Shown piece after piece: positions 34,868-44,104 of a stretch of 64,000 nt of DNA. Within the stretch, counting starts at the first letter, position 1, and each line of letters starts with the position of its first letter. The notes beneath the pieces were generated by a model. The model saw only the letters and a program-made list of their open reading frames with translations. It was not told the DNA's origin and did no database searches. Origin of the DNA: Stenotrophomonas sp. ISL-67 (GTDB lineage: Bacteria; Pseudomonadota; Gammaproteobacteria; Xanthomonadales; Xanthomonadaceae). The stretch covers positions 478,309-542,308 of the forward strand of contig NZ_JAGGRL010000001.1 in assembly GCF_018612915.1 (NCBI RefSeq), read 5' to 3'. A program made the translations under genes and the position numbers.

Positions 34868-35394
34868 GCCGCGGCCACTGCATTCTTTCCCACGGCTTTG
34901 AAAGCGGCCCCGACGCCACCAAGGTGACCGCGCTGGCCGACGTGGCCCAGCGGCTGGGCTGGACCCACGAACGACCGGACTACACCGACCTGGATGCCCT
35001 GCGTGAGGTCAGCAGCGTGGGCGATGTCCGCGCGCGCCTGCAGCGCCTCGTCGAGCGCGCCAGCGCGTCCGCCGCCCAGGGCCCGGTGGTGCTGGCAGGC
35101 TCCTCGCTGGGCGCCTACATTTCAGCAATCGCCTCGCTGCAGGTGCCCACCCGGGGTCTGTTCCTGATGGTGCCGCCGACCCGCATGGGGCCGATGCCGG
35201 CCCTGGACGCCGCCCGCGTACCAACCAGCGTGGTCCACGCCTGGCGCGATGAGCTGATTCCGGCCGCCGACATGATCGCCTGGGCGCAGGCCCGCTCTGC
35301 GCGGCTGCTGCTGGTCGATGACGGGCACCGCCTGAACAACCACGTGGATGCATCGGCCCAGGCCTTCGAGGCGCTCTTGGCCACCCTGACGTAG
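34864..35394 (+). CDS. Alpha/beta hydrolase-like protein (YqiA/UPF0227-like)
   Basis: 176-aa small hydrolase. HGFESGPDATKV opens the fold as in RBBP9/YqiA-like proteins. The nucleophile elbow is GSSLGA, the acid lies near HAWRDELIPAADM, and the His in DDGHRL completes the triad. The substrate is not predictable. The stop codon TAG is part of the GTAG head of a SMAG repeat. Confidence 0.8.
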   Translation: MSRGHCILSHGFESGPDATKVTALADVAQRLGWTHERPDYTDLDALREVSSVGDVRARLQRLVERASASAAQGPVVLAGSSLGAYISAIASLQVPTRGLFLMVPPTRMGPMPALDAARVPTSVVHAWRDELIPAADMIAWAQARSARLLLVDDGHRLNNHVDASAQAFEALLATLT

Positions 35395-35449
35395 AGCGGG
35401 GCCCTGCCCCCCTGCCGTCCCCGTACAGCCGGGCAGAGCCCGGCACTAC
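35391..35449. repeat. Two facing SMAG palindromes
   Basis: Plus-strand element at 35391-35414 (GTAG, arms GAGCGGGGC/GCCCC) and minus-strand element at 35426-35449. The first contains the stop codon of the hydrolase gene. Confidence 0.7.
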
Positions 35450-35565
35450 AGCACAGACGGTCGGGTCCGGTCGGGTCACGTACAATGCCCGGTCCGGCGC
35501 CTGCGCCAGGGCGGCCTGCGCTGCCCGTGGGCACCCCTTCCCTGCTGACCTGCGATACCGATCCC

Positions 35566-37710
35566 GTGAAATTCTTTGTTTCCTGCGCCAAGGGCCTGGA
35601 GTACCTGCTCGCCGACGAACTGCTGGCGCTGGGCCTGCCCAGGGCCACCGCCACCATTTCCGGGGTCAATGCCGAGGGTGAGCTGCCGCAGGCGCTGAAG
35701 GTGGTGCTGTGGTCGCGCCTGGCCAGCCGGGTGCTGTGGCCGCTGGCCGAGTTCGACTGCCCGGACGAGGGGTCGCTGTACCAGGGGGTGTCGTCCATGC
35801 CGTGGGAACGGCACATCAGCCCCGAGCTGACCCTGTCGGTGGACGCCCACGTGTCGGGCACCGAAATCACCCACGCGCGTTTCGCCGCGCAGCGGGTCAA
35901 GGACGGCGTGGTCGACAGCCTGCGCGCGCAGGGCCTGGAGCGGCCGTCGGTGAACACCGAGTTCCCGGACGTGCGCATCAACCTGTCCCTGCGCAAGGGC
36001 CGCGCCTCGATCTCGATCGATCTGGGCGGTGGCCCGATGCACCGGCGCGGTTGGCGCATGGCGCAGAACGAAGCGCCGCTGAAGGAAAACCTGGCTGCCG
36101 CAGTGCTGATGCGCGCCAACTGGCCCAAGATCCATGCCGAAGGCGGTGGCCTGCTCGACCCGATGTGCGGCAGCGGCACGCTGCTGATCGAGGGCGCGCT
36201 GATGGCGGCCGACGTGGCCCCGGGCCTGCAGCGCCACGGCAGCATTCCGCCGAGCCGTTGGCTGGGCTTCGACCGTGACGCCTGGAATGGCCTGATGGCC
36301 GACGCGCGCACCCGCGAGCAGGCCGGACGCGCCGCGCTCAAGCAGGTCATCCACGGCAGCGATATCGACCCGCATGCGATCCGTGCGGCAAAGGAGAACG
36401 CGGAAACCGCCGGTGTCGCCGAGGCGATCTGGTTCGGCGTGCGCGACGTCGCCGACGTGCAGGTGCCGCCGCAGGAAACCGGCTGCGTGGTGTGCAACCC
36501 GCCGTATGACGAGCGCCTGGCCGCCGATGCGGTGCTGTATCGCCGCCTTGGCGATGCGCTCAAGCGCGCCGTGCCGCAGTGGCGCGCCAGCCTGCTGTGC
36601 GGCAGCGCCGAACTGGCGTTCGCCACCGGCCTGCGCGCCAACAAGAAATACCAGCTGTTCAATGGTGCGATCGAATGCGCGCTGATCGTCTGCGACCCGG
36701 TCGCGGTGCCGCAGCGCGACAACGCGGGCCAGCCGCGCGAGCTCAGCGAAGGCGCGCAGATGGTGGCCAACCGGTTGCGCAAGAACATCCGCAAGTTCAA
36801 GACCTGGAAGGCGCGCGAGCAGGTCACCTGCTATCGCGTGTACGACGCCGACCTTCCCGAGTACGCCGCCGCGATCGACGTTTACGAGGAAGACGGTGGC
36901 GCTGGCCGCACCTTCCTGCACGTGCAGGAGTACGCGGCCCCGGCCACCATTCCCGACGTGGACGTGCGCCGCCGCCGCAACGAGCTGTTGTCTGCCGCGC
37001 GCGAGGTATTCCAGGTGCCGGCCGAGCAGGTCGCGCTGAAGTCGCGCGAGCGCGGCAAGGGCGGCAGCAAGTACGGCCGTTTCGAGCAGCGCGGCGAGTT
37101 CGTGCTGGTGCGCGAGAACGACGCCCTGCTGCGGGTGAACCTGTTCGATTACCTGGACACCGGCCTGTTCCTGGACCATCGCCCGCTGCGCTGGCACATG
37201 GCCAAGGAAGCGCAGGGCAAGCGCTTCCTCAACCTGTTCTGCTACACCGGCGTGGCCAGCGTGCAGGCGGCGGTGGCCGGTGCGGCCTCCACCACCAGCG
37301 TGGACCTGTCCGGCACCTACCTGCAGTGGTGCGCCGACAACCTGGCGCTGAACGGCAAGGGCGGCCGCCAGCACCAGTTGATCCAGGCCGATGCGCTGGC
37401 CTGGCTGGAAGCCGAGCGGCACCGCTTCGATGTGATCTTCTGCGATCCACCGACCTTCTCCAACTCTGCCCGCGCAGAGGATTTCGACGTGCAGCGCGAG
37501 CACGTGCGCCTGCTGCGCGCGGCCGTGGCGCGGTTGAGCCCGGAAGGGGTGCTGTATTTCTCGAACAACTTCCGCCGCTTCAAGCTGGACGAAGAAGCGA
37601 TCAAGGAGTTTGCCGAATGCCGCGAGATTTCCGCCGATACCATCGGCGAGGATTTCGAGCGTAATCCGCGCATCCACCGTGCCTGGGAGATCCGGCGCTT
37701 CGGCGCCTGA
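35566..37710 (+). CDS. rlmL: Bifunctional 23S rRNA methyltransferase RlmKL (m2G2445 / m7G2069)
   Basis: 714-aa dual methyltransferase. The N-terminal THUMP domain region is followed by the RlmL N2-guanine methyltransferase ([17 protein letters not shown]; catalytic NPPYDERL). The C-terminal RlmK domain has [17 protein letters not shown] and [11 protein letters not shown]. Length matches the E. coli fusion (about 700 aa). The GTG at 35566 (product begins [10 protein letters not shown]) is preferred because it starts the THUMP region; the longer frame would run into the upstream SMAG area. Confidence 0.94.
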   Translation: MKFFVSCAKGLEYLLADELLALGLPRATATISGVNAEGELPQALKVVLWSRLASRVLWPLAEFDCPDEGSLYQGVSSMPWERHISPELTLSVDAHVSGTEITHARFAAQRVKDGVVDSLRAQGLERPSVNTEFPDVRINLSLRKGRASISIDLGGGPMHRRGWRMAQNEAPLKENLAAAVLMRANWPKIHAEGGGLLDPMCGSGTLLIEGALMAADVAPGLQRHGSIPPSRWLGFDRDAWNGLMADARTREQAGRAALKQVIHGSDIDPHAIRAAKENAETAGVAEAIWFGVRDVADVQVPPQETGCVVCNPPYDERLAADAVLYRRLGDALKRAVPQWRASLLCGSAELAFATGLRANKKYQLFNGAIECALIVCDPVAVPQRDNAGQPRELSEGAQMVANRLRKNIRKFKTWKAREQVTCYRVYDADLPEYAAAIDVYEEDGGAGRTFLHVQEYAAPATIPDVDVRRRRNELLSAAREVFQVPAEQVALKSRERGKGGSKYGRFEQRGEFVLVRENDALLRVNLFDYLDTGLFLDHRPLRWHMAKEAQGKRFLNLFCYTGVASVQAAVAGAASTTSVDLSGTYLQWCADNLALNGKGGRQHQLIQADALAWLEAERHRFDVIFCDPPTFSNSARAEDFDVQREHVRLLRAAVARLSPEGVLYFSNNFRRFKLDEEAIKEFAECREISADTIGEDFERNPRIHRAWEIRRFGA

Positions 37711-37727
37711 TCCAACGGTGTTGGCAT

Positions 37728-37752
37728 GCAGCCAGGCAGGGCCTGGCGCTAC
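37728..37752 (-). repeat. SMAG palindrome between convergent genes
   Basis: Minus-strand GTAGCGCCAGGCCCTGCCTG. The TAG inside GTAG is the stop codon of the DUF3325 gene. Confidence 0.7.
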
Positions 37753-38081
37753 AGCAATGCTGCTGATGCCACGCCAATCACCGGCAGGGCCCACGCCAGC
37801 GGCGCGATCCAGCGCGGTCGCCACGGGTACAGGCCGAAGGCGATCAGCAGCCCGCTGATCGTCATCGCGCCCAGCCACAGCACCGGGCCGGCGGCCCAGC
37901 CGTGGTCGGCCACGCACAGGCCGAAGGCAATGACCAGCAATGCCCAACCCAACCAACGCCACAGGCGCATGCGAGCGGGGCCGGCATTCGCCTTGCCGTG
38001 CAGGTCGAGCTGGTGCTTTTCCATCGCCAGCGACAGCGCGGTGAACGCCGAAAAATTAAACGTGAGCGCCAACAGCATCAT
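37749..38081 (-). CDS. DUF3325 membrane protein
   Basis: 110-aa protein with three or four hydrophobic helices (MLLALTFNFSAFTALSLAMEKH, LWRWLGWALLVIAFGLCVAD, GAMTISGLLIAFGLYPW). DUF3325 is typically found with DUF3649 and PepSY proteins beside TonB receptors for siderophores. It is coupled to the PepSY gene by ATGA. Its stop codon is supplied by a SMAG repeat. Confidence 0.8.
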   Translation of the reverse strand: MMLLALTFNFSAFTALSLAMEKHQLDLHGKANAGPARMRLWRWLGWALLVIAFGLCVADHGWAAGPVLWLGAMTISGLLIAFGLYPWRPRWIAPLAWALPVIGVASAALL

Positions 38082-39727
38082 GCGCTGGCCTCGGCGGTGG
38101 TGGCCGCCGCCGCCGTCGCCGCGGTAACTGCTGCGGCAGCGGCCTGGCGCTTCTTCTCTGCCGCGCTCAACGCCGGTTGCCAACGCTGCATGCGCAAACC
38201 GCAATAGGCCAGCACTGCGCCGAAGGCCAGCATCACCAGGTCGAACCCGGCGAGCGCCCAGTCGCCATTGCGCAGGGTCACGCCCAGGTGCACGTGGGTG
38301 GTGAGCGCATTGAGCATCGGGATCAGGGCGAACAATGCCGCGCCCAGGTACAGCTGCCATGCCCACATCAAGCGCTTTGGCCAGATGAAGGCCGCCAGCA
38401 GGGCTGCGCCCCAGGCGTAGAAGAACACGCTGGCTTCAGCATCGGAGCGCTCCGCCAGCTCCACCGGCAGCAATCGGTTGCCCCAGAAGTAGGCGGCAAA
38501 CGCGATCGGCAGGCCGGCCACCGCGCCGATGTTGAGCGCATCCACCAGCCGCAGGCCGAAGCCGGTTCTACCGGACCTGGCATGCTTGGGACGCTCCTTG
38601 ACCGCCCACAGCACCACGCCGCTGGCCACCATCAGGCACCCGACCAGCCCGGACAGGAAGAACAGCGCCCGCAGGCCCCAGTCTGCAAAGCGCGCCAGGT
38701 GCAGGCCGTACATCACGCCACGGGTGTGGGTGGCGCCACCTGGCACCGGGCTGGTCCCGGTCAGCGCGCCGCTGACCGCGTTGTAACGCAGCGAGGGCGT
38801 ATCGATCGACAACCGCTTGCCGTCGCGCTGGTAGATGTCGATCACTGCGTTGGCCGCGCCCGGGCGGAACACGGTGAAGCCGCTGACCTGTGCGCCATTC
38901 CATTCTGCCCGTGCGCTGTCCAGCAGCTGCTGGATCGGCAACGAGGCAGTGCGTCCTTCGGCAGGCTCTGCCGGATCGGCCAAGCGTGCAAAGGCTTCGC
39001 TGAAGAACGCATCCTCATCCTTGGGATAGGCCATGCTCACGCCCTGCGGCAGGTACATGAACATCAGGGTGACGATGCCGGTGTAGGTGATCATGGCGTG
39101 GTAGGGCAGGGCCATCACCGCGCTGACGTTGTGGAAGTCCAGCCACGACCGCAGGCCCTTCTCCGGCCGGAAGGTGAAGAAATCCTTGAAGATCTTCTTG
39201 TGGGTGATCACGCCGGTGATGATCGCCACCAGCATGAACATCGCGCAGAAGCCCACCAGGTAGCGCGCCCACAGCACCGGGATGTAGTGCAGGTCGAAAT
39301 GCAGGCGGTAGAAGAAGTCACCACCGCGGGTTTCGCGCGCGGCCACTTCCTCGCCGCTGGCCGGATCCACTGTGGCGTCGCCGAAGCGGCCACCGCCGCG
39401 GCGGCGTTTTTCGCCCTCGACCGGCGGCTTCACCATCGATTCGGGGTTGCGCCAGAACATCCGCATGGCCGGGTTGCGCGGATCGGGCAGGGTCACGTTC
39501 CAGCTTTCCGCCTGGGGTGCCTTGTGCTGCAGGAACGTGATGGCACGCACTGCGGCCACGTCGGTGGCAACGCTGCTGCGCGGCAGCTCCGGTCGCATCC
39601 AGCGGCTGATTTCGTCGCGGTAATAGCTGGCGGTTCCAGCCATGAAGATGAGCAGCAGCAGCCAACCCACCAGCAACCCGGTCCAGGTGTGCAGCCATGC
39701 CATGGATTGGCGGAATCCATTCTTCAT
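38078..39727 (-). CDS. PepSY-associated TM protein (iron-regulated reductase-like)
   Basis: 549 aa. N-terminal anchor WLHTWTGLLVGWLLLLIFMAG, PepSY periplasmic segments, FHNVSAVMALPYHAMITYTGI, three further membrane helices and an Ala/Thr-rich cytoplasmic tail. His residues HLHFDLH and HTWTG resemble the di-haem-like arrangement proposed for PepSY_TM siderophore reductases such as FhuF/FsrB-linked proteins. It lies between DUF3649 and DUF3325 in an ATGA-coupled operon preceded by a Fur box, so release of iron from imported siderophores is a plausible role. Confidence 0.85.
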   Translation of the reverse strand: MKNGFRQSMAWLHTWTGLLVGWLLLLIFMAGTASYYRDEISRWMRPELPRSSVATDVAAVRAITFLQHKAPQAESWNVTLPDPRNPAMRMFWRNPESMVKPPVEGEKRRRGGGRFGDATVDPASGEEVAARETRGGDFFYRLHFDLHYIPVLWARYLVGFCAMFMLVAIITGVITHKKIFKDFFTFRPEKGLRSWLDFHNVSAVMALPYHAMITYTGIVTLMFMYLPQGVSMAYPKDEDAFFSEAFARLADPAEPAEGRTASLPIQQLLDSARAEWNGAQVSGFTVFRPGAANAVIDIYQRDGKRLSIDTPSLRYNAVSGALTGTSPVPGGATHTRGVMYGLHLARFADWGLRALFFLSGLVGCLMVASGVVLWAVKERPKHARSGRTGFGLRLVDALNIGAVAGLPIAFAAYFWGNRLLPVELAERSDAEASVFFYAWGAALLAAFIWPKRLMWAWQLYLGAALFALIPMLNALTTHVHLGVTLRNGDWALAGFDLVMLAFGAVLAYCGLRMQRWQPALSAAEKKRQAAAAAVTAATAAAATTAEASA

Positions 39728-40044
39728 GCGCGCGCTCCCAGCGCGAGGGTGCCCAGCCAGAACAACGCGGTGGGCGCGGCGATGCCGATCCAGGCCCGCA
39801 ATGCGGTGCGGGTGGCGAACGCCCACAGTGCTGCGCAGGCGCACAGTACGATCGCCACCAGCATGCCGGTCAACACCGCCTGGGCGCGGGCGATGGGCAG
39901 CGCTACGGCGAAGAACATCGCGCAGGTGGCGGCCAGCGCGTAGCCGCCGATGATCGCGGCCAATGAACGCGACAGCACTCCCAGCCAAGGGCGGGCGAAG
40001 AAACCGCCGAAACGGTTGAACCAGCTGGCATCGGGCGTGCTGTC
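39724..40044 (-). CDS. DUF3649 membrane protein
   Basis: About 106 aa with three hydrophobic helices (SRSLAAIIGGYALAATCAMFFAVAL, VLTGMLVAIVLCACAALWAF, AWIGIAAPTALFWLGTLAL). First gene of the PepSY operon. No ATG is available: the GTG at 40044 has an AGG 6 bases upstream; a TTG at 40074 would add ten residues. Confidence 0.75.
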   Translation of the reverse strand, partial: DSTPDASWFNRFGGFFARPWLGVLSRSLAAIIGGYALAATCAMFFAVALPIARAQAVLTGMLVAIVLCACAALWAFATRTALRAWIGIAAPTALFWLGTLALGARA

Positions 40045-40079
40045 CACGGGAACCTGCAATGTAGGGTCGAACAATGAGC

Positions 40080-40101
40080 GTCACCGGCCGCAGCCGGTGA
40101 C
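40080..40101. repeat. Palindrome in the leader of the PepSY operon
   Basis: GTCACCGGC / GCCGGTGAC arms with a small loop, SMAG-like but without GTAG. Confidence 0.5.
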
Positions 40102-40208
40102 AGGGGAGGGTGGCCATCCGTGGCCCAGCCGCCGCACGGGGCGGGGGTATCCCTGGAGAAGGTCGCGGCCCCGCGCAGGACGGCATCGGGGGAAGCGTTC
40201 AATTCCGT

Positions 40209-40227
40209 AATGATAGTCATTATCATT
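40209..40227. promoter_or_regulatory. Fur box
   Basis: AATGATAGTCATTATCATT closely matches the 19-bp Fur consensus. It lies about 165 bases before the DUF3649 start and 70 before the aminotransferase. The PepSY operon is the likely target. Confidence 0.8.
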
Positions 40228-40295
40228 AGCTTCAGCAAGATTCATAGGCGTGCTGTGTTACCCGCTTTTCCCGCTGCGGCTGCAATACTGGCGCC

Positions 40296-41525
40296 ATGGC
40301 CGACGCAGACCTGCACGATCTCGACGCACTGCCCGATCCTGCCGGGCGCGACCCTGCCTTGCTGGCAGCGGACGAACACTGGTGGGCCCGGATAGCCGCG
40401 CTGTATGACCTTACCGACGAGGTGGTCATGCTCGACAACGGCTACTGGGGGTCGATGGCGCGGCCGGTGTTGCAGGCGTACCAGCGCGCCACGGCGCGGG
40501 TGAATCGAGATAGCGCGTGGTTCGGGCGACGCGACTTTCCGCCGTTGCTTGAACATGCGCGCGTGCAGCTGGCCCGGACGCTGGGCGTGGGGGCTGATGA
40601 GATCGCGCTGACCCGTGGCGCGACCGAAGCGATGCAGGTGCTGATCGGCGGCTACCGCCGCCTCTCGCCGGGCGACACCGTGCTGTACGCCGATACCGAC
40701 CACGAAAGCATGATCGCGGCGATGCAGTGGCTGCGCGGGCGCAGGGGCGTCGATGTGCAGCGCATCGTGTTGCCGGAGCCGTTCGATCATGACGGCATCG
40801 TGGACACGTATCGGCAGGCGCTGGCCCGTTTCCCGCGCACGCGCCTGCTGCTGCTCACCCAGGTCAGCCACCGCAACGGGGTGCTGCTGCCGGTGGCGGA
40901 AATCGGTGCGCTCGCGCGCGCGGCGGGCGTGGACGTGGTGCTGGATGCGGCCCACGGCATCGGCCAGGTCGACACGTCACCCAGCGCGCTGGGCGCGGAT
41001 TTCGTTGGCATCAACCTGCACAAGTGGGTCGGCGCACCGGTCGGCATGGGCGCCATCTACGTCCGTCGCGGACGCGTGCGTGACCTGGACCCTTACATGG
41101 GCGAGGCGGACACCGACGACATCGACAGCCGCCTGCATACCGGCACCGTCAACTTCGCGGCCGTGATGACATTACCGACGGCATTGGCGCTGCACCGGCG
41201 GATCGGCGTGGCCAACAAGCGCGCACGCCTGCTGCGCCTGCGCAACCAGTGGGTGGACGCGCTGCGCGATGATGCGCGGGTGCAGTTGCTGGCCTCATCT
41301 GATCCGCGGTTGTCCAGCGCCATTGCCGCCTTCCGGCTGCGTGGCCAGTGCAGCATGCAGGCCAACACGGAAGTGGCCGAACGCATGCTGGAACATTCAC
41401 GCGTGTTCGTGGTGGCTCGCGACGGCCTGGCATCCGGTGCTTGCGTGCGGGTCACCCCGGGCATCGTCAGCACGCCTGCGCAGATGCAGGCGTTGGTGGA
41501 CGCGGTCCGCGCGATGGCCCGATAG
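40296..41525 (+). CDS. Aminotransferase class V-fold PLP enzyme
   Basis: 409-aa PLP enzyme related to isopenicillin-N epimerase-like and cysteine desulfurase-fold proteins. MLDNGYWGSMARPVLQAYQR opens the fold. TRGATEAMQVLI binds the PLP phosphate, VDVVLDAAHGIGQVD gives the Asp/His pair, and GINLHKWVGAPVG holds the Schiff-base Lys. No Cys loop of desulfurases is visible. The reaction is not assigned. Confidence 0.85.
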   Translation: MADADLHDLDALPDPAGRDPALLAADEHWWARIAALYDLTDEVVMLDNGYWGSMARPVLQAYQRATARVNRDSAWFGRRDFPPLLEHARVQLARTLGVGADEIALTRGATEAMQVLIGGYRRLSPGDTVLYADTDHESMIAAMQWLRGRRGVDVQRIVLPEPFDHDGIVDTYRQALARFPRTRLLLLTQVSHRNGVLLPVAEIGALARAAGVDVVLDAAHGIGQVDTSPSALGADFVGINLHKWVGAPVGMGAIYVRRGRVRDLDPYMGEADTDDIDSRLHTGTVNFAAVMTLPTALALHRRIGVANKRARLLRLRNQWVDALRDDARVQLLASSDPRLSSAIAAFRLRGQCSMQANTEVAERMLEHSRVFVVARDGLASGACVRVTPGIVSTPAQMQALVDAVRAMAR

Positions 41526-41557
41526 CCATCAAGCCCGTCACGGATCGAATGCAGCAC

Positions 41558-41582
41558 GTAGCGCCACGCCCTGCGTGGCTGC
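41558..41582 (+). repeat. SMAG palindrome
   Basis: GTAGCGCCACGCCCTGCGTG type, between the convergent aminotransferase and DUF445 genes. Confidence 0.7.
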
Positions 41583-41594
41583 GCAGGGCGGGAC

Positions 41595-42887
41595 CTACCA
41601 CTGCATCCACACGGTCAACGCATGCAGCAACAGCCCGATCAACCCACCTACGAGCGTGCCGTTGAAGCGGATGAACTGCAGGTCGCGACCGACGCTCAGC
41701 TCCAGCTGCTCCACCAGGTGCCGCTCGTCCCAGCCTTTCACGGTCTGCGCGATATGGCGGGTCACCCCCTCGCGCAGCCGGCTGGTCAGGCGCTCGGCGC
41801 CGTCCATCAGGTGCTCGTTGAGCGCCTCGCGCAACGAGGGATCGTCCTGCAGCGCCTGGCCGACCTTGGCCAGGCTGCGCCGCAGATGCCCGGCCAGCGC
41901 GGAGTCCTCGCTGGACAGATCGGCGCGCAGGCTGGCGTGGATGCGTGCCCACAGGCCCTGTACGTACTCCTGCACCGCCGGGTGGTCGATCACCTGCTGC
42001 TTGAGCTGGTCGACCTTTTCCGCCAGCGCCGGGTCGTGGCGCAGGCGCTGGATATAATCGCCCAGCCACGCCTCGTAGTCCCTGCGCAGAGGGTGTTCGG
42101 GCTCGGCCAGGATCTGCTGCAGTTCGGCCAGCACGGCGTGCGCCATGCGCTCGGCCAGGTTGTCGCCGATCTCGTCGATAGGCTTGACCCAGTTGACCGT
42201 GCTGGCCAGTTTCGGCCATTCGCGCTGGATGTAGCGGACGATCAGTTCGGAGGCGCGTTGCCGCACCGCCTCGTTGTCCATCCACTGGCTGATCCGGGTC
42301 AGCCCCTCGTCGAGTACCCGCTGGTGGCGGTTGTCGGCGGTAAGCAGCCCGAGCAGCTCACCGGCGGTGGCCGCCGCGTTCCATTGCCGCAACTGCTCGA
42401 CCACGAACGCCTGGATGCTGCGGCGCACGGCGGCTTCGTCCAGAAAATCCAGCGCCTGCAGGGCCCAGCCCCGCGCCATGTCGGCCAGCAGCCGCGAACG
42501 TGCCGGATCGGCCAGCCAGCTGCCCAGCCGGCTGGCGGGATCGAACACCTGCAGCCGGGCCAGCAGTGCCTGCGGCTCCAGGAACTGGTCGCGCACGAAC
42601 ACCGCCAGGCTGTCGGCAATGCGCTCCTTGCTGCGCGGGATGATCGCGGTGTGCGGAATCGGCAGGCCCAATGGGTGGCGGAACAGCGCCACCACCGCGA
42701 ACCAGTCAGCCAGTGCGCCCACTGCAGCGGCTTCGCAGAACGCTGACACCCACGCCCAGATGCCGCGTTCGCCGTTGAGGTGGCTGATGACGAAGCCAGC
42801 CAGCATGGCCAGCAGCATCGCCAGGGCAATGGCTTTGAGGCGGCGCAGCTGGGCGCGGCGCGGGTCAACCGATGAAGAGCTGTTCAT
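41595..42887 (-). CDS. DUF445 (YjiN-like) inner membrane protein
   Basis: 430 aa. One N-terminal helix (LKAIALAMLLAMLAGFVIS), the DUF445 segment FCEAAAVGALADWFAVVALFRHPLGLPIPHTAIIP, a long helical middle and a C-terminal hydrophobic stretch (GTLVGGLIGLLLHALTVW). It matches E. coli YjiN in plan. Function unknown. Confidence 0.87.
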   Translation of the reverse strand: MNSSSSVDPRRAQLRRLKAIALAMLLAMLAGFVISHLNGERGIWAWVSAFCEAAAVGALADWFAVVALFRHPLGLPIPHTAIIPRSKERIADSLAVFVRDQFLEPQALLARLQVFDPASRLGSWLADPARSRLLADMARGWALQALDFLDEAAVRRSIQAFVVEQLRQWNAAATAGELLGLLTADNRHQRVLDEGLTRISQWMDNEAVRQRASELIVRYIQREWPKLASTVNWVKPIDEIGDNLAERMAHAVLAELQQILAEPEHPLRRDYEAWLGDYIQRLRHDPALAEKVDQLKQQVIDHPAVQEYVQGLWARIHASLRADLSSEDSALAGHLRRSLAKVGQALQDDPSLREALNEHLMDGAERLTSRLREGVTRHIAQTVKGWDERHLVEQLELSVGRDLQFIRFNGTLVGGLIGLLLHALTVWMQW

Positions 42888-42911
42888 GCCGCAAGTGTAT
42901 CGACCCCGGCG

Positions 42912-42955
42912 CGAACGCCGGGTGCTTGAGAGCCCCCTGAGTCAGGGGGCAGCCG
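42912..42955. repeat. Adjacent intergenic hairpins
   Basis: CCCCGGCG / CGCCGGG and AGCCCCCTGA / TCAGGGGGC form two stems in the 183-base gap before the ParB-like gene. The rest of the gap is GC-rich with further short inverted repeats and a GTAG-less SMAG-like palindrome near 43050-43070. No gene seen. Confidence 0.5.
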
Positions 42956-43070
42956 CGAAGCGGCGGGGGTATGGGTGCAGAAATGCGGGGCCCGCGGTTT
43001 GCGAAGCAAATCGTGGGGCGGCAGCGCGCAGGCGATGACGCGCACCCCGGCCGTTGGCCGGCCACGCGGA

Positions 43071-43949
43071 TCAAGCCACTTCGCCGACCTGTCGGCGGAG
43101 TGCCGCCAACTGCGCGCGCAGTGCGTCGTTCTCCAGGGTCAGGGCGATCACCCGCTGGCGCAGCTCGGCCGGGCCTTCACCAAGTGAGCTCAACGCCTCG
43201 GCAATCTCGGCCTCGCGGCTGGGGTCGCCCTCCAGGTCGCCGTCGGCGCTGTGCAGCACCTCCTGCACCGGCTTGCGTGGCTTGCGCTTGGCCTCGCGCA
43301 CGCGCTTGGCCGCCTGTTTCAGCTCGTCCTTGCCGGCTGCAGCGGCCGCGCGCTGTTCGTCTTCCGGCAGCGCGGCCACCGCAGCGGCGGCGCTGATCGA
43401 GATGACACCGCTCTTGACTGCTTCCACCAGCTCCGGCGCGGCCTGCTTGTGGATGCGTTCGATCATCGTCACCTGGCTGCTGCTCAGCCGCGCTTCGCGC
43501 GCCATGTCGGCACGGCTGACCTTCGGCGCCGGCGCCCACGGCGGGCTGTCTTCATCGCCCTGCGGCACGGCATCGGCGATTTCGCCGTCGCTTTCGCGCT
43601 GCAGCTGGGCCTGGTCGGCGCGGTGGCGCTCGGCCAGGATGTCGCGCTTGCGCAGGGCCAGCACGCCGCGCTGGAAATCGGAGACGCTGCGCCGGCCCAG
43701 GTGCTGTTCGATCATCCACAGGTGCACGTCGTCCATCGACTGGAAGCGGGTGTTCTGCACCGTCTGGAACGGCAGGCCGTGTTTCTGGCAGATGCCGTAG
43801 CGGTTGTGCCCATCCACCAGTACATCGTTCCACAGCACCAGCGCGTCGCGGCAGCCTTCGGCCAGGATGCTGCGCTCCAGTGCCTCGTGTTCATCGGCGG
43901 TAAGCGGATCGATGTAGGCCTTGAGTTCTTCTTTGACGACGATGTCCAT
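43071..43949 (-). CDS. ParB-like nuclease-domain protein (orphan plasmid-partition type)
   Basis: 292 aa. ParB/Spo0J-like N-terminal domain (LTADEHEALERSILAEGCRD, VLVDGHNRYGICQKHGL), a middle helix-turn-helix (ADMAREARLSSSQVTMIERI), and a Lys/Arg-rich C-terminal coiled coil (LRQRVIALTLENDALRAQLAALRRQV). No parA or plasmid genes are nearby, so it may be a nucleoid-associated or regulatory relic. Start ATG 43949 (MDIVVKEELK) is chosen over the longer frame, which has no coding character. Confidence 0.8.
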   Translation of the reverse strand: MDIVVKEELKAYIDPLTADEHEALERSILAEGCRDALVLWNDVLVDGHNRYGICQKHGLPFQTVQNTRFQSMDDVHLWMIEQHLGRRSVSDFQRGVLALRKRDILAERHRADQAQLQRESDGEIADAVPQGDEDSPPWAPAPKVSRADMAREARLSSSQVTMIERIHKQAAPELVEAVKSGVISISAAAAVAALPEDEQRAAAAAGKDELKQAAKRVREAKRKPRKPVQEVLHSADGDLEGDPSREAEIAEALSSLGEGPAELRQRVIALTLENDALRAQLAALRRQVGEVA

Positions 43950-44104
43950 GCAATCCGGTAGGCGAGCAGCTGATGACCGCCCATTGTACCGGTCGCCGGC
44001 ATCACGTCGTGGCGCGTCTCCCATCCGTTGCCGCTGCAACCATACCGCCGTGTGGCGGCACGCACATGGCAGAATCGGGCAGCTGACCTTCCTGCACGTG
44101 AACG

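Noticed and set aside
35476..37962. 828-codon open frame on the minus strand
   Set aside because: Shadow of rlmKL; no domain, crosses a SMAG repeat.
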